The translations under genes and the position numbers were made by a program. Positions 46,340 through 59,000 of a stretch of DNA of 64,000 nucleotides are shown piece by piece. The stretch's first letter is position 1. Each line of letters opens with the position of its first letter. Below the pieces are notes generated by a model that saw nothing but the letters and a program-made list of their open reading frames with translations, had not been told where the DNA came from and did not search any database. Source of the stretch: Brachycybe producta (Eukaryota; Arthropoda; Diplopoda; Playtdesmida; Andrognathidae); assembly GCA_036925085.1 (NCBI GenBank), contig JAUPFP010000048.1, positions 1,449,219-1,513,218 of the forward strand. Reading direction: 5' to 3'.

Positions 46340-46995
46340 AATGTTAAGAGTTACAATGAAAAATTATAAGAACAAAAAAGAATAAACCATTGACGCCCGC
46401 CCACTGGTATTCTAGGAATGACAGGCGTTTTTAAGCTAGTCAATAAACTCTTCCCATCTAATAAAATCTAATTGCCAGTAGTAGTTGCTGCTTTTTGTCT
46501 CTCTTTTTAAAAAGAGTTCGTATGTAGCAGCTACCCATAATAATGTAGGTACCGTGTTGTATTACATGTGTAACATTCTTTTTCATGGCTTTTATACCTT
46601 CTCATTTATATATAAATTGTATTATAGTGTAGAAAGAAAAAAATGAGTAAGAATTCTACGAAGAAAGATTTGAAGAAAGAAAAGTGATAGGGAGAGGGGA
46701 GAGTAAGGTTTAAGATGATCAAATACTTCCTTTGAAATGGAGTTTAAATTCTTTGCCGTATTTCTAAAGCCAGCTTAATCCTCGTCAGATCGCTGTGTCA
46801 ATCCTCAGGGAGAGAACAAAATATAAGAACTTTGTTTTTATATCTCTCGTTATATCCATTTTCTTATATTATTTTTATTTGAAAACGTTTTTTTTTTAAA
46901 AAAATCCCAGCCTTTTTCTGCCTTGTTTTTTGTGCAAAATTGTCAGTTAGGAAATTGCATTGATGATTTTGAACAGACTCTGACTTAGCTAAAAT
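46340..46995. other. AT-rich non-coding DNA, nothing recognised
   Basis: No frame or repeat of note. Confidence 0.5.
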
Positions 46996-47001
46996 TTGAT
47001 A

Positions 47002-47259
47002 TTAAGGCCTGCTTCACAAGGACCATTTTGTGGCGCCACAAAGTGGTCGTTTGTAGCATACCATTCATGACATACTGAATTTTTCATGAGCCACCATCAC
47101 CGTTTGCTTCCACTACCGCTGTCAAAGTCATACCAGTGGCAGGCACTGACTGCAGGTCATTGTCTTCTATTGTGGTCGCTGTGTGAAGCAAGCCGCGTCA
47201 ACCACTTTGTGGCACCTCACAGTATCGCCATAAAAGTCGTCCGTGTGAAGCCGGCCTAA
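47002..47259. mobile_element. hAT-like MITE, AGGCCTGCTTCACA termini
   Basis: The left AGGCCTGCTTCACAAGGACC and the complement of the right end, AGGCCGGCTTCACACGGACG, align well, as do the internal GCCACAAAGTGG segments. Ends of this GGCCNGNTTCACACGG style are common in non-autonomous hAT elements. No target duplication was found. It is more GC-rich than its flanks. Confidence 0.6.
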
Positions 47260-47274
47260 AAGTGCTCTCACACA

Positions 47275-47585
47275 CGAGAGACTTTTTGATAGTCGCTCTT
47301 ATTACACACGAGCGACATTGTGCACATGCGTTGTAAAATTAAACAAAAGAATGTATTGTGTATGTGATCTGATCTGATATAATGTACTAACAATGGGAGT
47401 CTAAGCGATAAATTTGTATTCAGTCAGCATCACCCCGTGGACGCAACCCCATAAGTCGCTTCTGTATCTCAGCGACTTTCGTGACCGCACAAAAATGGAA
47501 CAAAATACAACTTTTTTTAGATGCGGCTACAAATTAATCGCTCGTCTGTGTAAATAACGAAACAGAGCGACAAAAAGTGACACGT
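47275..47585. mobile_element. Second hAT-like MITE directly adjoining
   Basis: GACTTTTTGATAGTCGCTCT and TTACACACGAGCGA on the left pair with the complement of TCGCTCGTCTGTGTAA and AGAGCGACAAAAAGTGAC on the right. It is non-coding, with approximate ends. Confidence 0.5.
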
Positions 47586-47589
47586 ATTC

Positions 47590-49405
47590 AAGCAACCTAA
47601 AGTAGCAGGTAAAAACATTGCACAGATTAAATAAATAAATGTAAAATTTGAAATTTTACTATTGACAAGGGCGTGTAACATTTGTAGAAAAATTGTTTTA
47701 ATTTGGCTTGTTTCATAAGCAAGAATGGAAACAATTTCAAGGTTTTCCCTCAATTGAAATTAATTGTTAAAGAATAACTGAATGTGCATTGAATTAATTC
47801 AATTTTTAAAGATTAATGTTTATTCTCGATTCATAAGTTAAGATGACAAACGAAGAGCTTGTATAGTAAATTAATGTATTGAAATTGCCTGCTTTCACCC
47901 CAATATGATGTCATTTTTAGGTAATGTTTGTATTGTTTATGTTTTTTTTTCTATTGTGTAAATTTTAATGACGTTTATATGTTCGGGGAAACACATGAAA
48001 ATATGTGAAATTTGAATATGATCCTGCGAAATAAAGAAATAAACACAGTAAACACCTGACTGGTGAACATTCCAAATCATAAATACCATCGAAGTACAAA
48101 TTCATAATGATAACAGAACAAATGACATCCTGCTCAATATTAGAAGATTTTTTACCTTCGTAGCAGTGACAAATTTGAAAATTTGTGTTGTTTGTCACAG
48201 TGCAAATTCTAGATTTTAAACCAACTTTTTTTGGCTTTTGTTGCTCTTGAGCAATTATAGTTCAACTGTGTGCATTTTGCATTGTGCTCTTTAAATTCTT
48301 TAATAAAAGCATTTTGACTCATTTTACTTTTACTTGAAAACCTAAAAAAAGATTTCGTTATCTAGTTCAAACTCATATTTGAAATGAGCCGAGTTTATAA
48401 AAAATAAGCTTTTAAAGATGTATAGACCACTTTATATTCCGATTTATATCTTTTAACGTTGCTGCATTGAACAAAAATGTATTATTAAAGTTGTATTTTA
48501 AGCTGTTTACCTGCAGGTCTAAATACAGAGTGCATAACGTGTTTAAATTTAAGATAGCTGTTTTTTTTTTTTAAATAGAATATACATTTTAATGATTTGT
48601 TTTGATAGTGAAAGGGTATACGCACTGTTACAAATATACGAGTCATAACAAAAGGCGGTCAAATTTCGGCTCGTGAGCCAACAGTTGAAAAATGTGTAAA
48701 GAAAACTAAAATGCATGGCTAGACAGATTATCTACAGCTACTAAAAACAACTGAAAATAAAAGAATAGGTAGTGCTGTCATAGATTATACTGCATATTTA
48801 TTATTTATTAGTACTAGACAATGGTTTTTCTACTCTCTCAACATTACATTGTACTTCTTAAAAATTTATTCTCGAGGCTGTTTTTTTTTCTTTTTTTATT
48901 ACAATAGATTCTCACAAAATTGTTAACTTTGACATTTTGATAAAGCATATCCAAATTTATAGAACTATTTCAATATTATATTTTACCTAAAGGAACTAAC
49001 TCGAGAAATTCATCTACTTGCAAAAAAAAAAAGTTCTGTGATTTCTTTGGTTGTTTTTGGTCTTTGTCATGATTTTAATAATTATTTTTTATTTTACAAA
49101 ATAGTCGAAAATATCGACAAGTTGCCGAACAATTTTCTGATGGGTAAAGTTTTTCATTTTGCAGCCACTTAGCCTCTATGAAGGAGATTGTACAGCTGTT
49201 TAGTGTCTTCAGTGCAACTTATACACTCGTATAACAATTACACAGCCTTAGTTTGGAGGCTAGCAGCTCTTAATAGAACGAATACGTAAGGGTTTTAAAA
49301 GCCACTTTAAGGTGTTCTGAGGTATATTTCGATTTTTCTGAAACTTTCACAATATAAAACCAAGCTGTTGTCCAAAGCCAAGGCCACATTACACTTAGTT
49401 TGTTC
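47590..49405. other. AT-rich non-coding DNA, nothing recognised
   Basis: Short frames only. TTTCGGCTCGTGAGCC near 48665 resembles a decayed transposon end but has no partner. Confidence 0.45.
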
Positions 49406-49410
49406 TATAC

Positions 49411-49535
49411 ATGCGTCTTCGTAAGGAGAAGCTTGTGGTGTCAAGAGGGGTTGATCTTAAACTTAGGTTTGTATCATTTAGGCTGATAGAAACCTCTCCC
49501 CTTTTGACGTCACAAGCTTCTTCTAACGATGAAGC
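49411..49535. repeat. 125-bp imperfect inverted repeat
   Basis: GAGAAGCTTGTGGTGTCAAG AGGGG pairs with the complement of CCCCTTTTGACGTCACAAGC TTCTTC, and outer GTCTTC/GAAGCAGAC segments also pair. The right arm contains the palindrome TGACGTCA at 49505. The 60-codon frame across it is fortuitous. Confidence 0.6.
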
Positions 49536-49539
49536 AGAC

Positions 49540-51700
49540 ACAAGTGTTATAAAATTAAAAAATGTTTATACCAAGGCATATACATACAGGTAACTCATCT
49601 ACATGCTAGAGAAAAGCTTCATAAGTGAATGACCTTCTATTTTATAGCCTCTCTTATATGTTCTGTTTATTTCTCTTACCTCCTCGTATGTTTCTATTTA
49701 TTTTTATAAAATAATATTGAATGTGTTACAAGGACCTGTCAAGTACGAGTAATCAAAATTGAATCGTGGTGTAAATAAGAAGGAATTTAGCTCAAGTCCC
49801 CCTAATCACATGGAGTTGCACATGTTCAACTTTTTTCTGAAACATTACATGAAACTCGCAATTTAACAGCAAATCAGGAACGAGGAGGAAATTACGTTAG
49901 TGTTACGAAATAAAGTTGCATTGAATGTTTCTATTGTAATTTACAATTTGAATTTTGCACTGGTATGTCTTGTTTTTAAATTCCATCTTATTTTTCTTTA
50001 TCTGACTGGTTGATTTCAGTAAACACATCATGAAACTACTTTCTTGTCAATCTTGTGTGATATGGAAGTTTATTAATAAGTTGTTGTCGCAAGTCTCATT
50101 GCAAATTGAATGTTGCATCAAACGTTGCTAGTGTGGTAGAAGCATAAGGAATAGTTCGGCCTTCTAATGGCTACAAAAACACCTCACCCGAACGTTTAAG
50201 GTTGTCTTTCTATTCTTTATAACTACTTATGCTTGATAAAAAAAATAAAACTGTCTTATTTTGTAAAGCACAATTAGTGGTGGTGCAAATTGTTGAGTAA
50301 TGTTAATCCGCCTTAGCGCCACTCGTTTTAAACCATGTTAAATAGTTGAGGTTGCATCGACCATTATAATGGGTCATGACTTTTTTTTTTGCTCATTTTG
50401 TTATGTGCACTGTGTACAAGCAACTCACTTGAGTTGGCAAAAAATATCGATTTTGATATCTGTATTTGACTGTATTAGATAGTCTAGAAAGATTATTTAG
50501 TACTGGATGTGCCCGGCTAAAAATGCAATTCTTTTATGTTTACGTTTATAGTGCACTGATTTCAATGTTGGAAATAACATACTTTAAATAGTTTCTAGTT
50601 TGAAGATATAAAAATTGACAAGTAAGACACTGGAAGCCTCAATTGTTTATACAGGTAGTTTTCATCTATTTCTAACTGCCTGTATTGTTTATAGCCAATA
50701 TTACAAAAATATTTTTTTTGTAAATTTGTAACTGCAAATTTTTTTTAAAAAAAACCCTAGCACTTAAGCTTCTTCAACTTTTAATTTTTGAGTGTTTGAC
50801 ATCATAAGATGTGACTGTCACAATTTTGTGACTTTTTTGTAATGAGATCAGTGGATTTTCCAGAGTTTCACATGCATGGTCACATAGTCACGGACATGGT
50901 CACTTTTGTGAGTCCAAAGTAACTAAAACGGCTCTAGTAATCGAAAATTCCTCATTACCTAAAGAATGCACCCACTTTCTGTTAAGACTTTATGAAGGGT
51001 CAAGGATTTGTTTGTGATATAATTAGATAAAATTCCTTCTGTTGAGTATGTGTATGACGTCATTCAGTTGTATACTAAACTATCCTAAGTTGCCAATGAC
51101 GTCATAATCCATAGTAGATATCAATTTATCATATTAGTTTTTCATTCATGTTTCAAAGAAGCGGCTGTAGTTATTGGATAAGCTACGGTATGTTTTCGTG
51201 TAAGTAGCTTAAGTGTTCTCAATATAACAGATTGTTTACATAAATAAAAGGACTAAGTATTTGCATACAGCTTAAATAAAAAAGGGCGCTCCTTTTTCCC
51301 CCCAACTGTTTAGTGTGAATAATTGGCCATGTTTCTTATCTTTGTAATACCAAGTAAATCGATTTTTCAAAGAGATATATATTAATTAAGTCCATTACTT
51401 TGTCTTAGCAAATAAGTTCATCATTATACATTGTGTGACAGTGACAGTCCGTATTAAGGTTTTACCCATAGTTATTCACTGTATGCAAAAAAACAAGATT
51501 TTGACATCTTAGGAATACGACAAAAAAATTTTAAAATAACTCACTGAATGTATCTTAATTTTGTCAGAAATTGAATTAACATTTTTTTTATTGTGCATAC
51601 ATAGTGTTAACAATTGTAAGCTTAAGTTTTTGTTTTTTGTGTGTTTCTCCTTTTAAGGTGTTTTCAAGTGTGAATGTCTCTCAAGCTCTAGTTTTTTTCT
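49540..51700. other. AT-rich non-coding DNA with two CRE-type palindromes
   Basis: No gene. TATGACGTCATTC at about 51053 and CAATGACGTCATA at about 51095 form a short inverted pair, each with a perfect TGACGTCA. GACAGTGACAGTC and similar repeats lie near 51437. Confidence 0.45.
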
Positions 51701-51709
51701 GTCTTTCAG

Positions 51710-51769
51710 AACCAATGTTGCAAGAAACTCGAGTGCCATAAAAAGTGCAAGAGCAGCTCATTCACTTAA
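51710..51769 (+). CDS. Possible terminal exon, Cys/His/Lys-rich peptide
   Basis: A strong acceptor-like tract (TTTTTTTCTGTCTTTCAG, ending at 51709) is followed in one frame by 19 codons reading NQCCKKLECHKKCKSSSFT and then TAA. The spacing of Cys and His (CCKKLECHKKC) is reminiscent of the end of a C1-type or other zinc-binding domain but does not match the exact C1 spacing. No upstream exon, donor or polyadenylation site was linked to it. It could well be chance in 64 kb of sequence. Confidence 0.2.
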   Translation, partial: NQCCKKLECHKKCKSSSFT

Positions 51770-51774
51770 AACGG

Positions 51775-52140
51775 CGATCACACTTCTCGCAAGATTCCGT
51801 GCAAGAAATATCAAATATTGCTGTGAATCTTGCGCAGTTTCTGGCAAAAGGATTCTTGAATTCTTTTATTACCCCATTTTATCAGTCAAAATATCACAAT
51901 ACTAAATTTTTCGTCAATATCCATGATGTCACAAGCTTCTTCTTATGTTGAGACAGCTATACTGCTAGATTTTGCTCTACAATTTCAAGTAATGAAGCCA
52001 TTGCTGCATATTGGCGTCAAAGTCTAATCTCTAGCCTAATCAAAAAGGGATATTCTGCTGTTACATCATAACCAGCTGAGACATCTTTTAGTTTTTCTTG
52101 GAATCTTATTGGTTACTTTGTTTTTAACGCTATGATATGA
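51775..52140. other. AT-rich non-coding DNA
   Basis: GCAAGATTCCGTGCAAG and a partial complement (GAATCTTGCGCAG) form a weak hairpin near 51790-51840. Nothing else recognised. Confidence 0.4.
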
Positions 52141-52149
52141 ATCAAATTT

Positions 52150-52545
52150 CAAACCAAATAAATGGAAGCTATAGAAAGCATGCAACAGCAAATAGCTTTG
52201 AAACGCACATATGCAGTAATTTGTAAAGCTACATAAAAGTAACGTAAAGCTTTAACAGAATCACTTAATAAAAATATACATTTGATTTTTTGTGGTTTTA
52301 CTGTTCTAGTTTCTAACACACTTTCATTTTCCCTTTAATGTTGTTGCGCTTGAAATGTAGAATAAAGGATCTGACTACACATTTGCTTTCTGTAGCTTTA
52401 AAGCAAAGCTTTGAATTGCTTTTTGTAGCATTTCATGTTACTGCATATTTGAATTTCATTGCAACTTTAAAAAGCAAACTGCTGCTGCTTGCTTTTTTAA
52501 CTAAGCTTTCGTTTGGTTTGATATTTGCAGCAGGCTGAAATACTA
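52150..52545. mobile_element. MITE with long, diverged terminal inverted repeats
   Basis: The left half (TTTCAAACCAAA, GCATGCAACAGCA, ATATGCAGTAATTT, AAAGCTACATAAAAG, AAAGCTTTA) recurs inverted in the right half (TTTGGTTTGATATTTG, TGCTGCTGCTTGC, ATTACTGCATAT-like, CTTTTTGTAGCATTT, AAAGCTTTG). The arms are about 150 bp with many differences, so this is an old copy. It is non-coding. Confidence 0.5.
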
Positions 52546-52549
52546 ACTA

Positions 52550-53345
52550 ACCAGTCAGAGGCTCAGAGCCCATGATTTCGATGCAACTTTGCAGTATTGA
52601 CATCATTGCTTTAAATCAGCAACAAAGCAGAAGCTTTGAGATTGCAGAAAGTGCCTATGCAGTTTGACCTTACCTAGAATTCTAGAATCAGCTGCTCATA
52701 AAACATGTTTATAGTAGAATTTAGATACCAGACAAATATAAATGATTTTTGTGATGAAACGTGAAATTTTAAGAGTAGGTCTTTGAAAAATGATTTTTTT
52801 TCTTTTTAAATTTTTTGAGTGATGTTATTTTTTTTTCTTCAGTTGTTGTGGTTCTGCTATAAAAATGGTGTGCTTCTGTTAGAAATTGAGTTATCATCTC
52901 TCTTCTTAGCTGTCACAAAAGTTGAGATACTGACATTTTTTTGTTGCTTTGCTTTTTTTTCTTTCTTAACCTGATTGGATGTGTTTTTTTCTTCTCTCAT
53001 CTTCTTTCAGTAAAGATTTTTCTATACAAAATGAAATTATTACTCTGACAGTAAAAAAAAATATTTTATAGATAATATTGTAAAATTGAGGCCAACAAAT
53101 TTTCTGGTTTCACATCATTAAAAATCTATTTTTTGTCGTGTAGCTGAGTTTAAATAAATTCTATAGAACTGAATTTTGTTTAACAATCTAATAAGGAAAA
53201 TAGATTTTTTTTATTATGAAAAAAATTGCAAATTCCTAGCAAAAATTTTTTTTAACATCTTTCGGAATTAGCCAAATTCTTATTGATTCTAAACTCAAGT
53301 TGCTGATTCTTCTAATTCCAGTACAAAAATCTAGAAACAGTTTAT
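52550..53345. other. AT-rich non-coding DNA
   Basis: A pyrimidine tract ending TTCTTTCAG near 53010 looks like an acceptor, but the 43-bp candidate exon after it has no coding character. Confidence 0.4.
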
Positions 53346-53350
53346 TATTT

Positions 53351-53540
53351 AAGGGCCTTCGCACACGAACTACCTTTAAGTGGTCGAGTTCAACTGCAAA
53401 TTGTAGTCGGGCGTATCGCTCGTGCGCAAAGGTATTTGTGTCTTTTCATAGCAACACATTGTCAACCACAGCCCAACCACCTGCGACAATATTTTGCAAT
53501 CTAACTCGATCACATAAGAGTGGTTCGTGTGAGAAGGCAA
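53351..53540. mobile_element. hAT-like MITE, GCCTTCGCACACGAAC termini
   Basis: GCCTTCGCACACGAACTAC and the complement of the right end, GCCTTCTCACACGAACCAC, match at 17 of 19. TGGTCGAGTT and the complement of AACTCGATCAC continue the arms. The 190-bp element is non-coding. No target duplication was found. Confidence 0.6.
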
Positions 53541-53544
53541 TAAG

Positions 53545-54255
53545 TTGTTAAGGGGCGCAAAACTGTTTTGAGTGCCATTGAGGCTAGGGATATGTGCACT
53601 CTCTGTATTTTTTTACTCTGGTGGAAGCGTTTGATTCTATTTTATTACTAAATAATCATAATGAATGCGTTTAAGTTACTCCGGTTTGATGAGCTTGAAC
53701 CACATGGGAGAATTTGCGTTGTATGAGACACCATACATATCAGATTTCAGTTAAATACAAAAATTTGCTCTTATTTTTTACTTCCCTTTCTTACATCACA
53801 AATTCTCAAGTTGTTTGAAAAGCTTTTTGAGCTGAGTAACTGAACATGCATTTCCAAATCAGATTCTGATAAAGGCTTTTTTATAATCACAAATAGACAA
53901 AGTTTTTTTTTGGTGCATTTTTATTTAAATCAGAATTTATTAATACATATTAAAATAGAATATCACCATATTTTTACATGGTCAAATATTAATAAAAGTA
54001 AAAAAGATGATCTTATTACCAAAGTTTGAAAATGCGATAATTTCATTGCTTTAATGCGTAAGCAAATTACCGAACCATTCGAATAGCTGTTCAGTTTCTA
54101 ATTAGATTCATTAATGATTAATGCTTTGAAATTGGCACCTTGGCTTTGTTGTACTTTGAAGTTTTTTTTTTTGTTGGAATGTTCATTAATTTTGATCTCA
54201 TTCGTAAAGGCATTCAGTTTCCTTTCTACACTGTACATTGCGTTATATACTGTGT
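53545..54255. other. AT-rich non-coding DNA, nothing recognised
   Basis: No gene or repeat noticed. Confidence 0.5.
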
Positions 54256-54258
54256 GTT

Positions 54259-54260
<2 letters not shown>

Positions 54261-54331
<71 letters not shown>
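54261..54331 (+). repeat. (TA)n microsatellite
   Basis: About 35 TA units without interruption. The Ile-Tyr frames on both strands are translations of it. Confidence 0.97.
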
Positions 54332-54333
<2 letters not shown>

Positions 54334-54339
54334 TGTTAT

Positions 54340-55305
54340 TTTCGCACAGTACCATCATAGTTGTGTTTTAATCAAACCCCAATAATTTACTCTTTATGTG
54401 CCAAAGAATTGTTTATTGAAGCGAATACTTTGAATTAGTCTTTGATGGTAATAGTTATAGAAAGAGAACTGTTCCCACATATATACTTTTATATACATTG
54501 AACACAGTTGTGTTTACACTCTTTTGAGTGCATTTCATGGGTACATTCTGATGTAAGATGAAAAACCTTTAATTAAGAAAGTGTAGTGCAACTTGGAACA
54601 TAATTTGAAATCAGGCAATTCTGTTTTTTTCTCACGTTTTCATTTACAGTGTGGATTAGCAAACAAATTAAAAATTGTAATTTTATCGTCGACTATTTAC
54701 TGATTATTTGTCACCGAATTGTGATTTTGATTAATTGTAATATTAGTTTGACTTAATAATTTTCTGACGTGTGTGGCTACTCGTCTTGTAACTGTGCAAT
54801 TTGGAAATAACAGCTATACCGCTTTCGTTGGTTATTATAGTAATTTTACCCTGGATTTTCGCGGCATTTCTAAATTTTCATCACCAAATTTTTTTTTAGC
54901 TAAAAAGTAAATAAGTTTAAAATCTATTTTATTTCGGTTTATTAAATATGTCTGTTAGCTCTGTCAACTACAGAATTCGGGGCTGAGGTCAACGCTATTA
55001 TCTATTCGCTAACTATCAACCTGAAAACGGTGTGCGCTGCAACAAAATCACGCGAAATTTAGCTTAACTTTCTAATGCTACTACTGTATGGAAGTTTTAT
55101 GGGGTGGAGGGTTGAAACTTTTTATAAATGGGACTCTATGAACTATCTAATGATGTATTAATTATTACTTTACAATTATTAGTTACGAAGATATGTATTC
55201 AAAGTGTGATATGTTTGGTTGCATCTGTACGCCCGATGTTACCCTTACCTAGTGCGGGAAAAGACGTATTCTACGTAAAAAACTGGGGCTTAACAATTTA
55301 TACAG
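54340..55305. other. AT-rich non-coding DNA, nothing recognised
   Basis: Short frames only. Confidence 0.5.
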
Positions 55306-55315
55306 TGTGAAAAAA

Positions 55316-56068
55316 GGGGCGACTGAATAAGCGCCAAATTGAACAAACGCCAAACTGAATAAGCGCCAAATTGAACAAACGCCAAACTGAATAACCGCCA
55401 AATTTTTGGCTTTTATTCAGTTTGGCGTTTCTTCCATTTGGCGCTTATTCAGTTTGGCGTTTGTTCAATTTGGCGCTTATTCAGTTTGGCGTTTGTTCCA
55501 TTTGGCGCTTATTCAGTTTGGCGTTTGTTCCATTTGGCGCTTATTCAGTTTGGCGTTTGTTCCATTTGGCGTTTATTCAATTTGGCGGTTATTCAGGTCT
55601 TTTGTAAATTGTGATGGTCCAAATATTGTGAGCTTTTATAGACGTCAGACTGTGCAGATTTACAGCTAACCTAACCTAATCTAACCAATCCTAACCTAAC
55701 CTAACCTAACCAAACGAAACCTAACCTAACCTAACCAATCCTAAATTAACCTAACCAATCCTAAATTAACCTAACCAATCCTAACCTAACCTAACCTAAC
55801 CTAACAATGTGTTTATCACATTTTGGCGGTTATTCAGTTTGGCGGTTATTCAGTTTGGCGCTTGTTCAGTTTGGCGTTTGTTCCATTTGGCGCTTATTCA
55901 GTTTGGCGTTTGTTCCATTTGGCTTTTATTCAGTTTGGCGTTTGTTCCATTTGGCGTTTGTTCCATTTGGCGTTTATTCAGTTTGGCGTTTGTTCAATTT
56001 GGCGCTTGTTCAATTTGGCGCTTATTCAATTTGGCGCTTGTTCAATTTGGCGCTTGATCAGCGCCACC
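55316..56068. mobile_element. Foldback transposon with minisatellite arms and 8-bp target duplication
   Basis: TGAAAAAA flanks both sides (55308-55315 and 56069-56076). The left end GGGGCGACTGAATAAGCGCC and the complement of the right end, GGTGGCGCTGATCAAGCGCC, align without gaps at 13 of 20, and the next 16 bases (AAATTGAACAARCGCC) match almost perfectly. The arms are arrays of units of about 16 bp (TTTGGCGTTTGTTCCA, TTTGGCGCTTATTCAG). Inverted units occupy only the first 85 bp, and direct units fill the rest. The centre holds a CCTAA array. The several 60-116 codon frames across it are translations of the minisatellite. An FB-type, probably Mutator-related, mechanism is inferred from the architecture and the 8-bp duplication. 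Confidence 0.75.
55666..55806. repeat. (CCTAA)n / (TTAGG)n array inside the foldback element
   Basis: About 28 pentamers of CTAAC, some changed to CTAAT, CCAAT or CTAAATTAAC. TTAGG is the telomere repeat of many arthropods, while most other animals use TTAGGG. Here it is interstitial, imperfect and enclosed by a transposon, so it does not by itself identify the host or mark a telomere. Confidence 0.85.
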
Positions 56069-56079
56069 TGAAAAAAAGC

Positions 56080-59000
56080 ACATCAGTATGTTATTTCAAA
56101 AGTCAAGGTAACTTCCCAATACGCAGTGCGGCATTATTGGTTTGTTTTCTCGCTTAGTTAGCTTTCTGCATAAATTTTATCAAAAGAAAGATTCTCAGAA
56201 GAGAAGATCTGAAGGTTAACTATATAAACAAATGCTGTTGCAAAGGATATTATCTCGTTTGTCAACAAGGAAGTCAAACTGTGCCAGTTGCTTTATTATA
56301 AAAGCTATTTACTTTGATTTTAATAGTAAAAAAATTGAGCTTTATTTGAAGTCTTCAAGAAGTAAGATGTTATGAGTAAAATACTGCTAAAGAAATGAGT
56401 GGAGAAGCAAAGGAAAAAAAAGAATCAAGTTGAAATTCTCATGGTCGACTTAACATAACGAAAAGGGGTGTCCCTCTCTAATCATGAACAAATTTTTAGC
56501 AAAAAAAAAGTTTTTTGGGGCTATGAAGAGAATTGGAAGAAGGGTCTTAAGTTTCGCGTCATTGAACACACGACTCTATCTGTTGCTATTATTACGTTAG
56601 ACGTTTTTTTTTTTTCTAACTCAGAAAATGTCTATAAAGTGTATCATCATATTTCCTTCTTACAATTTTTAAAAAAAAATATCTTCATTCAACCATCTTT
56701 TATGTTATAGCCACCCATTCATATGGTGGCGAGCGGGAAAAAAAAATATTCTAGTTTTGTTTTTCATTTTCTACTTTTTATCTTTATCCAACATACATTT
56801 CATATCATTTTAAAATGATATGCAATTCTTTAACATGATTTTATTTAATTCAGTCGTTTCTTTTTACTCATGGAATTTTAGGACTGTGAGAATGATGAAG
56901 AATTATTTTTTATCTGAGGCTTTTGAAAAATGTGCAAATATTTATAATAATTTAAAAAAATGAAATTTCAAACAATGAATGTCATTTAATGAACTACAGT
57001 TAATTAGTGTAGGTTGGTTGTTGGTGGTTTCTCTAGGTAACTAATTAAGCTTTATCTAGCGTCTTTGTAAAATGATGGGGCAGCTGAAGATTGTTATTGT
57101 TGTTCTTGTCAAGAAAAAGGGTTTACTACTTTCCGTTATTGCCATTGCTAATCTACGTAGGTTGTTTTCTATTTTAAGTGACAAGTTCTATGAAAAGAAG
57201 AAAAAAAAAACATGATGAAGCAAGTGTAATTGTAGGCAAAATGCAATGCTTTTAAGTTGAAAACGCCTTAAGCTAAAAATGTTGGTGAGGTCGCAGTTTT
57301 AGCCCGTTAACCAATTAGAACGTTGAGAAGTGAGAGATATACAGTTATAACACACAAATTTAACGGGAGGATTAGCATGTAAACTACTTTTTGTTTGTCT
57401 CAGCTGTATAATTTCAGTTTTGCAATTTCAATTACGGGATTGTACATAACATTTATTACACACAGAGAGCAAGAGAGAGAGAGAGAGGTGTGTGTCACTG
57501 CTTGTAAAACAAACGCCTTTGTTTCTTATTTTGCTATTTTAGCCAACACATTCTTGTTGTTGTTGTTGTCGTTGTCATAACTTGCTTTAAATCTTAAAGA
57601 TTAAATGTCAGATGCAGACACAATGAACTAGAAAGAGGAAAGTAGAAACCCATAGGAACAAACACGGAAAGAAATATGGAAACAAACGCAAGTAAACACA
57701 CATACATAGTAGTAATTAATGAATAAAAAATATATATATAGCACATGAAGATATGAGTATGATAAACATGGTTATCTTTCACGCACACATAAAAATCACG
57801 CCTATACACATAACATGAAACAGGACCTGGTTCACAAAAATATTAATCACGCACACTAAAATACAAAAAAAAACATGGATCTTTCTCAAACATGCTGATT
57901 ACGTGTATCACATACAAATTACATGTGACTTTTTCATACACCTAATGATCGTACGCTCCTACATCACATGTACATACTGTACATTAGATCTGGACCCTCA
58001 AAATTCGGAGGCCCTGGGCTGCAGCCCTTTTAGCCCAATGGCTAATCCGGCCCTGATTTGGATCTCATTCACACAAAAATACTAATCCCTGACAACACAC
58101 ACATTTTGTAAATAAAAAAAAAACACAAATGTATCAAATCATCAATCGATAATCTTAAACATTTGATTTGTTTTATAAATTTATTGTTAATGTTATTTAG
58201 TTTGTTTCATAATGTCTGTTGTTATTTTCCATTCGTTTCAATTGGAAGTTTTTCTTGTAACCTTTTGTGGCCAATTGAAATAATTATTATTATTTTTATT
58301 ATTATAATCAAACAAATTGATCTCACACACGTCACCCCAAGTGAGTAGCTTTTTTTTCTCAAAACATCACGTGTCCCATTGGTCAAATTTGTCAGGAAAC
58401 ACACAAAAAACCGCATCCTTCTACATTGAATCTTGGAGTGGCTTTTACTATGGGATATGGTTTACTTTGGTGAAAAAAAGTTTATTACAGATATCGATTC
58501 ACCTCTGAAAACTGATCATAAAACTGCAATAAAATATTTTAGGTCAAAATATGGAGATGTGAAGTTTTGAAAAAAAAAACTGGTCACATACAAACACAAA
58601 GATATTTTTCACGCAAAAATTGACCATAAGACACAATCATGAGAAATAAATCAAGGAAAAGACTGGATTTTTTAAAAAAAATAAACACATTCACTTGAAA
58701 GCAGAATATAAAAGAACACAAACGCACTCAACACACACACACACACACAATGCAGTAGGACACGTCATAAAATGCAGACTTGAGAATTTTATAGAAGTTG
58801 TTCTATTTGTTTTGTTTTATATTTATTAAATTAAACAATGTTTTCATTCTCAAAAGAACTGCTTTATAGCATAATAAAATTTGGTTGGTTTTTCTGTTTA
58901 CAAACAAATTTACTGGTTGTTTTTGTTGTTATTTACAGGAAGAAAAAATCCTTACAATATTACATCTGTTTGTTTTATACATATAAAATGAAAGCTTATC

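Noticed and set aside
52990-53060. 43-bp exon after TTCTTTCAG near 53010
   Set aside because: The donor is poor, the peptide is uninformative and no partner exon was found.
54098-54371. Ile-Tyr repeat frames at the second TA run
   Set aside because: Same cause: a pure TA array with fortuitous flanking codons.
55406-56157. Frames of 60-116 codons with repeated WRLFSLAFVPFG-like peptides
   Set aside because: All are translations, in several frames at once, of the minisatellite in the foldback element; a real repeat protein would keep one frame.
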